A stretch of 64,000 bases of DNA. Origin: Nectonema munidae. Taxonomy: Eukaryota; Nematomorpha; Nectonematoida; Nectonematidae. The stretch covers positions 186,001 to 250,000 of the forward strand of contig JAUIRK010001007.1 of assembly GCA_030549495.1 (NCBI GenBank), written 5' to 3'. The notes below the pieces were generated by a model. The model searched no databases, had not been told where the DNA came from, and worked only from the letters and a program-made list of their open reading frames with translations. A program made the translations under genes and the position numbers. Below, one piece after another: positions 57,780-64,000 of the stretch (its first letter is position 1; every line of letters begins with the position of its first letter).

Positions 57780-58487
57780 ATGACAAGATATCTCGAATTA
57801 GAAAGATCCATCCCCATTTTTATAAAGTTTTTCTAAACTCTGGACACCAAACAGAGCTGTGACATTAGATGAGGAATTGGCTAGCTTCAGAAACATCAAT
57901 ATATGACCCAAAAACTTGCTCATAATGCTTTAAAATTTTACTATCTTAATGATGCAGAAAGCTTCTATTACTTGAAGCTTGAATCTTACATTTCTGCTTT
58001 TTCAAATATAAAGAGTACTTTTCTGCTAAAAACATAATAAGAAGGTTAGTGAGTGACACAGATTTACCTAGACGGATGCTTTCCATGAAATTGCTAAGTG
58101 GGCTCTTTCACAAAAGTACACTGTATTGTGGCCTGCTATGAAAACCCTTGAAACTTGGTGAGTGCGAGTTGCTATAGTTTACTCACGTCAAGAATCAAAG
58201 CGGTAGAGATACTCTCATCTCAACTCTCTTCTAATTACGGCGAATCAGAATCCTTATCCGAATACAAGTATAAACGTGGTGTCAACTTGCTAAACAGAAT
58301 GGAGAAGCAATGCAGGAGTTACAAGCCATGTAGAAGATGGATAAGGGTAGCTTTTTGCAATTATTTAGACATCAGTTCTGTAAATTCTTTCATAATCGCC
58401 CAATACAATGCACGTGTCGACTTGGCTTCAATAAAAAGTAGGGGTAGAAAAATTTTCATAAAGAAGTTGCTATTTTGTCTAAGTTAA
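57780..58487 (+). pseudogene. piggyBac-type transposase relic
   Basis: Pieces in three frames follow the piggyBac order. DDKISRIRKIHPHFYKVF is equivalent to the S-R-x-R-x-x-x-I-x-x-F segment (about 57780). NRAVTLDEELASFR (about 57855) has the D-E catalytic neighbourhood. MTQKLAHNALKFYYLNDAES recalls Y-x-P-x-K-P-x-K-x-G-x-K-x-x-x-L-x-D. In one longer frame, RGVNLLNRMEKQCRSYKPCR, then RWIRVAFCNYLDISSVNSF, is the G-V-D-x-x-D and R-W-x-x-x-x-F-x-x-x-x-D-x-x-x-x-N-A block (58262-58410). The frame changes at least twice and contains stops. No end sequences were found close by. It could be a past source of mobility for the TTAA MITEs, which is inference. Confidence 0.66.
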
Positions 58488-60129
58488 GAAGCTCTGAAGA
58501 TAAGATCCCAGACTCCTCAAATAAATCTGAAAACAAAGAATATTTTAAATTTCTATGGTTTTTGCTAGAGCTAGTTTCCCGAAACATCAAGTACTAGAGG
58601 TTTTTGTAAGATATGTAAGCCAATGAAAAGCAGAACAACTCGAAAATGGAAAAAAATGTTCAATTAAGATGTGCAAAGTTCACCTCTCAGTTAGTTTGCA
58701 ATAATTGCCTTTTTTGAGTTAACATTTCTCACTTTCCACCTGCTACTTTATTTGGTAAATAATGACCCACCTGTCTTTATTCTATTTCATCTTTTCCAAA
58801 TTTAGGTAGGATATATTTACTTTATCAAAATTCTTACCGCCATCTACTCTTCCAAAAAATTGAAAACTATAATTTTTTGATGATTTTCATGCGAAATAAA
58901 AAATTATATTGTATAAAAACATGTAAACTTTATGTTACTTCAGCCAGCAAGCTATTCCATTTTCATCTTGATGTGCTTCTCCTTCACTGATCTCGTAAAG
59001 AACACACGTTTTGTCCCTTTTTTGAGATTTTTTTCAAAATGGTGAGGAGAAAATAGTGGATTACTCATTTCCATACCTATATTCTTCACTTTGCAGGGTT
59101 GAGTCTAAAATGCACACCCTAATTTTTGCATAAAATAGGGACGCAGCATAAATGCGAAATTTTTAACTTGTCTTCAGATTTAGACGATTTTGATTGTATA
59201 CATAAATTCATATCCAAATCTTTGCGGAAAAAATGATTAAGAATAACATTACATTAGCCATAAATCAAAGCAAAAGTAGTAGCAAAATTTCCACATTTAT
59301 ATGTTATATATTATTTTCACGGTTGGCAATCCTGTGCTTACCACTATAAGCAATTATTCTGTACCTGACAACACACAGCTCCTAAAACAAGAAACAAAAC
59401 TTTCGGAATTTGGATCGTGTACACTTTACGCCAGGAAGGTTTTATTAGGAGTCCACAAACATATTTGGCATCATATATTATATTCTGTAAAATATCCGAG
59501 TCATAAAAATGAAAACTTTTGATGAGAGCAGTGAGTAATCAATGTTGGCCGAAGCATCTATTTCTTTTTTTTTAACGATCGTCTTTTTTTCTTTATGCTC
59601 TAAATAAAAAAGAATGTCAAGAAAGGGGCCCTTTTTTGCATGATTATTTTATAGGTAACTTTGATCAAGCAGTTAAAATTTGATAAATACTGTGGAAATT
59701 TCTCCACATTATTTTATCTGCTGTTTGGAAAGAAGTTAAACTGTCAGTAATGAATGTAACTTTCTTCCTACGTTTTATCGTGAGAGGGTGGAATAATAAA
59801 TATTTTGGTGTAAGGGGTGCGGGATAACTGCTGTATGGCATAAATGAAAGAAGCACATATGGTGGTGTTCAATGACGGAAAAGGGCGGAATTTTTAAGAA
59901 ACTAAACAATATGTTAAAAAAAATTAAAGTATACATAATATATGTGTGAATATTTAAAGAAACAGAACATCTGATATCAGAACATCAGATGTTGACAAAT
60001 ATACTCTTTTTCGTATCTCCTTCAAATCTCGAATCCAAAATTTTTACTTCTTCTTTTTGCTTTGGGTCAATTAAAATAACTTAATTAAATTTTAATTTTA
60101 TAAATTTCAAATTTTGTTGATAAATACAT
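58488..60129. other. Intergenic DNA
   Basis: A small palindrome ACATCTGATATCAGAACATC lies near 59967. No gene recognised. Confidence 0.4.
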
Positions 60130-60262
60130 TAAAAAGGACAAAATAAAATTGGAAAAAGCCAAACTAGAATTGAAAAAAGTCAAAATAGAACTTAAAAAGG
60201 ACAAAATAGAATTGAAAAAAGACAATTTTAAAGTGGAAAAAGACAAAATAAAAGTAAAAATG
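60130..60262 (+). repeat. 21-bp minisatellite, about six units (best array)
   Basis: The unit is close to GACAAAATAGAATTGAAAAAA, repeated from 60130 to 60262. 21 is a multiple of 3, so the array is open and would read a seven-residue period such as KDKIELK. It ends AAAGTAAAAATGGTA. No reason to think it is translated. Inverted or single units recur at 22675, 32700, 33360 and 46385. Confidence 0.78.
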
Positions 60263-61304
60263 GTAATCTATACTATACGTTATAACAAGTATACACATTT
60301 AGGGTCTCCTTCTAGCTTAATGCTTTTCAAACTAAGATTGGGAGGCGCCTTGGGTATCTGGAACGATGTTGGGAGATTCTTTTAGAGGAGGAAGTTGGTG
60401 GTGATTGTTAAGTATGGTGGATTTAATTTCCAACTTAATAAAATTGCTCTAAAAATAAAGTTTTTATCAACTTTAATGATAAAGTGTGACGGTGTAGCAA
60501 GTATAAAGCCTATATACTTTTCTTCTCAATTAAAGTTAGCATTTAAAGCAATTAACTGAATTTATGTTGTGTGTATGTATATTGTATATATATAATATAT
60601 ATATCAAAAGGCGAATTGTAAAATAGCAAAGGAGTCCATTAAATATATAATTGTTTTGTCTGGAAAGGTTCGCAGTATATTATTATTATATGCAATAAAT
60701 CAATAAAAAAATGTTACATAGACTGCATAGCATAATGATGGACATGTGCAAGACTTAGACAAGAAACTAATCCTACATTTTGAAGATGAGCATTTTGATA
60801 CTTAAAAAGAATATTTAAGAATCATTTAAACTACATCCTGTATATAAAATGGGTTAGCACAGTGCTTCTCAAACTCAAGTTTAGATGGCCAGGCTCTACA
60901 AATACTACTAAAATATGCTCTACAAATACGATACAATATATAAGTGATAGACTCAATATATTCATTTATCTAACAACAACTTTGATTCCCTCAATAAAAA
61001 AAATATATATCAAATAAAAAAAAGATACACTATACGCTATACCTGTCAATCACACCAATTTTCTTGTAATAGGAAATTTTAGATAAATTATTTTAATGAA
61101 ATTTTGGGTTTTTGCATTTATATCTTATGAACATGACATAACATATTTTATTAAGCAAAAAGAAGGTTGTTCAAACCTATGAAAATTGCATCTAAAAATA
61201 ATAACTTCAAATAATGAGATATTTGAGTTTTCATAAGACGAAATATCACTAGTGTAAAATTTTGAGATGACTACAATTGAAGTTTAATCTATTTTTAAAT
61301 ATAT
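60263..61304. other. Intergenic DNA with a hAT-like end
   Basis: CAGTGCTTCTCAAACTCAAG at 60859-60878 is hAT-terminus-like. (AT)n runs near 60590. No gene recognised. Confidence 0.4.
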
Positions 61305-61871
61305 TTAATGTTGGTGCATCCACAATATTTTGAGGTATAGATTGTTCCAATCTTTAATTGAAGATTTAGTTAAATAAGTTTTTCTAAAAGTGCCATAATG
61401 AGAGTCTACTACTTGAAGTTTTAAGGAATTACATCGAGAAATACGTGATGCCATTGGAGGTAAAACTTTTCCTTGCATGTCAATATTTTTCTTCAGTATA
61501 TTATAAATAGTTATCATTTTTTGTCTTTTAATTCTATAAAGAAGAGACGGAAGATTGAGTTCTTATATTATGTCTGTGTATGACATATCTTGGACATCAG
61601 CTATAGCTACTTTTTTAGTGAACTTTCTTTGAACTCTCTCAAGTTTCCTCAATTCAAGCTTGTTGTGAGGGCCAGTAAGTATATTGCCATATTCCAATAT
61701 TGGTCGAATCATGGTTTTGAAGAGAAGAGAAGCATTTTTCTTATCAAGCTTGGAAAAACAGTCTTCAATCAAGTTAATTGTGGTAAATGCTCTACAAATG
61801 ACGTGAGATGTGTTTCCATGAAATTTCATTTTGTTATCAATAATAATTGCCAAATCTCTTTGTTTTTGCAC
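61305..61871 (-). mobile_element. LINE fragment, C-terminal end of the pol protein (CR1/Jockey-like)
   Basis: On the - strand one frame reads QKQRDLAIIIDNKMKFHGNT, the D-L-G-V-x-x-D-x-x-L-x-F motif after the catalytic core. It continues LFKTMIRPILEYGN (V-R-P-x-L-E-Y) and LRKLERVQRKFTKKV (L-E-x-V-Q-R-x-x-T). After a single in-frame stop (61563-61565) it runs on to ELNLPSLLYRIKRQKMIT and IYNILKKN (L-x-x-R-R-x-R-x-D-x-I-x-x-Y-K). KTYLTKSSIKDWNNL (W-N-x-L-P) closes it. Only about 190 codons of the 3' end remain. The near-intact frame suggests a younger copy than the one at 16235. Confidence 0.82.
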
Positions 61872-64000
61872 TTTACAAACTTTATGCTGCTCACATAAGT
61901 TTTTTCATATCTTATTATGAAGGTTGTGTTCCTTTAAAAAGAAGAATAATAACTCTAAAGAAGTAAAAATTCCAATTCCTCGCTATGCCATATTTATCTC
62001 TAACAATGTTGTGGATTCATAAGCTTTTTATTAAATCAAAAATTATGTTAGCGTCATTTGGCAATTTCATACCGGCGCACCAGTGTGCCTGCGGCCCTAA
62101 TGGGCAAACCTTTTTAAAAGAGGACGTTTAAGTTTTTGACAAACTAATCACCTGCTTATTCTGTTAACACGCAGACAACTTCTGTTATATGGGATACTAA
62201 TTTGTGATTTGTAGTGAAATGGTTTTAAGAGCTAATCAATAAAAATGGGATTTTAAATATTTGTGAGATCTGTTCTCTGCATTAATGTCCTCGTTCAAAA
62301 AATTTGAAAACATCTGTTATAGGTAGCGTAATATAGGAAAAATTTTTTGATTCATATTTTGCGAAATGGATGAATATTATTATGAACTTTACGCAAGATA
62401 ATGCCAAGAAGAGTAAGTTGAGTATCACTTCCAGAAAGATATAAAGATTTTCTATATTCTCCTTCAGAAGTTTTCCTCCATTGCCTTTGCATTGTAGAAT
62501 ATATGTTGGATACTTTTGATAATAATATATTCTCTTAATTTCTAGTTTCTTTTTTGGAACTTTTCATCGCTCTGAAAAATTTCATCTCATGTTTTACGTT
62601 TGAACAATCCTCTGAAAAATAACAATACAAAAAATGATGCACAAAGAAACAGGATAACGGAATCAGAAGTAGGAGCCGGAGATAAATGAAGATTCATAAT
62701 CTCGAGAACGACGCTGAGTCATATAGGGAAATATTTCTTAGTAAAAATGACACTATACCTTGTTTCATTCCAATTCAAATTTTGATTAGTATTTCATGTT
62801 TTAGCTTATTACTCTCCCTATGTATCCGCGTCAGAATAGTAACTTAGTTAAAAGAAATGCGATATGTAGACTTAGCTTATCAAACAATTTAATGCACAAT
62901 ATAGCACTGATTTTAGTTTATGATTTATGATTTAAGATCACTCATTGATATTATTGATTATTATCATTTTAGAATAATGTCTTTTACTATATCTTGAACA
63001 GAATTGTGTTTATAATTTTGATAGTAAGTCTGTGCTTATCTCAAAAACCACATAATACACAAATAAGATTGAACCTGGAAACCAAAATTTACTGAAAATG
63101 AAAAAACAAAGAAAAATACGTTTATTTACAAATTGTGAAACACATGAAATAATATTGCAAAAATTTCTATATAATAATATATAAGATAAATGCATTAGCC
63201 TATATATACGTTTTCAAATATGTGGCAGTATTAAAAGTCAAAATATTAAAAAGCTTTTAGAAAAATTTTACCTAAGGTAAGAGGGTGACAAATCTAACAA
63301 GATTAAGCTTAGCTCTCTTTATATATATATATATTTTTTTTTTCTGGCTTGTAGAGCTTTTTTCAAAGAACCCGTTATTAGGGCTTAATGTTTTTGAAAT
63401 ATACGCGTCTTTTTTCCATGACTTTAAAACAGTTTATCATTTTTTTATGAGACACTTATGTTATGTCCGATTAGATCAGTGTAAATTCTTCCCAATTAAA
63501 CCGATTAAGATAATTCATCCTTAATTAACTGGCCATCTCATCACAAATGGCTCTCTTACATGAATGCTTCTTTACTTTTTTACTGCAACGAATCAAATAT
63601 TTGTTCAAATTTAAATGCCGACCATTTTTATAGTTTTTTTATTATGTTTTTCAGTTTTTATATTTGCGAATATTCTGGCCGCAAACCGGTTAAAGAATTT
63701 GACGACGATATTTATAGTTTTAAAGGAATTTTTGCTATCAGATTAGAAGCTATTATTTTACACCAAAAAATTGTTTATTAAATTTTCATTGAACTTTTTT
63801 ACAAAAAAAACAAAAAGTTTGTCATACCTCTATCATAAGCGATTTTAAAATGATATTGGCTTCTTTTTTGTAATTAAATGAAAACGAACTTTTCAATTAC
63901 TTCTTCAATTCTATAAAAATTGGGTTACAATACATAAAAATGGAGACAACTTAAAAATTCCATTTTGTGCAGTGGCATTCAATGTCTGGGTAGATTACTC
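61872..64000. other. Intergenic DNA to the right window edge
   Basis: CGGCGCACCAGTGTGCC near 62073 has some likeness to the family B MITE end at 21969. Otherwise A/T-rich. Open frames at 63285-63524 and 63560-63781 are A/T-driven with no recognised domain. Confidence 0.4.

Noticed and set aside
60149-60385. Lysine-rich heptad ORF resembling a coiled coil
   Set aside because: The period is the 21-bp minisatellite, which stays open only because 21 is a multiple of 3; there are no splice or start signals.
61590-61898. + strand ORF of 102 codons
   Set aside because: Shadow of the LINE pol frame on the - strand, which carries the recognisable motifs.
1-64000. Retroviruses, LTR elements, Polintons, CRISPR arrays or toxin genes
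   Set aside because: No paired LTRs, integrase, capsid, protease or envelope signatures and no regularly spaced direct-repeat array were seen on either strand.

Overview
The window looks like AT-rich nuclear DNA of an invertebrate, most likely an arthropod. A parasitic copepod such as a sea louse would fit the base composition and the repeat style, but that is inference. Reasons: a spliced eukaryotic gene (COQ2) with one long intron, candidate genes with introns of about 60-80 bp, many tRNA-derived SINEs, LINE fragments and several classes of DNA transposon. No bacterial gene layout, CRISPR array or rRNA was seen, and no convincing standalone tRNA gene.

Genes are sparse. The left edge holds the last two exons of COQ2 (4-hydroxybenzoate polyprenyltransferase) on the + strand at 2-391 and 2884-3192. 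A probable last exon of an unrecognised protein with a His/Ser/Asn-rich tail lies on the - strand at 14547-15326. A new candidate gene starts at 52734 (+), with two exons joined in phase across a 77-bp intron and a possible third exon. A weaker two-exon tail is at 4573-4979 (+), and an unrecognised decayed coding fragment at 18155-18640 (-). Three tracts of more balanced composition (6240-7050, 29550-30720, 51640-52733) may hold promoters or first exons.

Most of the rest is layered transposon debris. piggyBac-like sequence includes short TTAA-flanked MITEs of two or three families (1168, 8379, 13347, 21959, 23020, 23256, 23369, 24310-24771, 24963, 32229) and a broken transposase (57780-58487). 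hAT-like remains are transposase tails (4115-4444, 50810-51119, 56982-57366) and MITEs, two of them with clear 8-bp target duplications (27798-28143, 48309-48574). Two Merlin copies lie tail-outward (27182-28294, about 29047-29427), a compact CACTA/EnSpm-like element is at 46708-48112, and a pogo/Tigger-like MITE at 48737-49069. LINE pieces lie at 16235-17600, 36650-37345 and 61305-61871. SINE family 1 has six copies, family 2 four (two as an inverted pair), and family 3 two nearly identical copies. There is also a tandem repeat of about 150 bp at 8227-9060 and a recurrent 21-bp minisatellite. No retrovirus, LTR element or Polinton was recognised.

Nothing here amounts to a convincing new molecular system. 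The most informative structures are the MITE inserted in the tandem array (other units give the empty site), the octamer GCAGACGA shared by MITE families with different ends, the CACTA-like element, the Merlin/hAT nesting, and the two unrecognised genes at 14547 and 52734.
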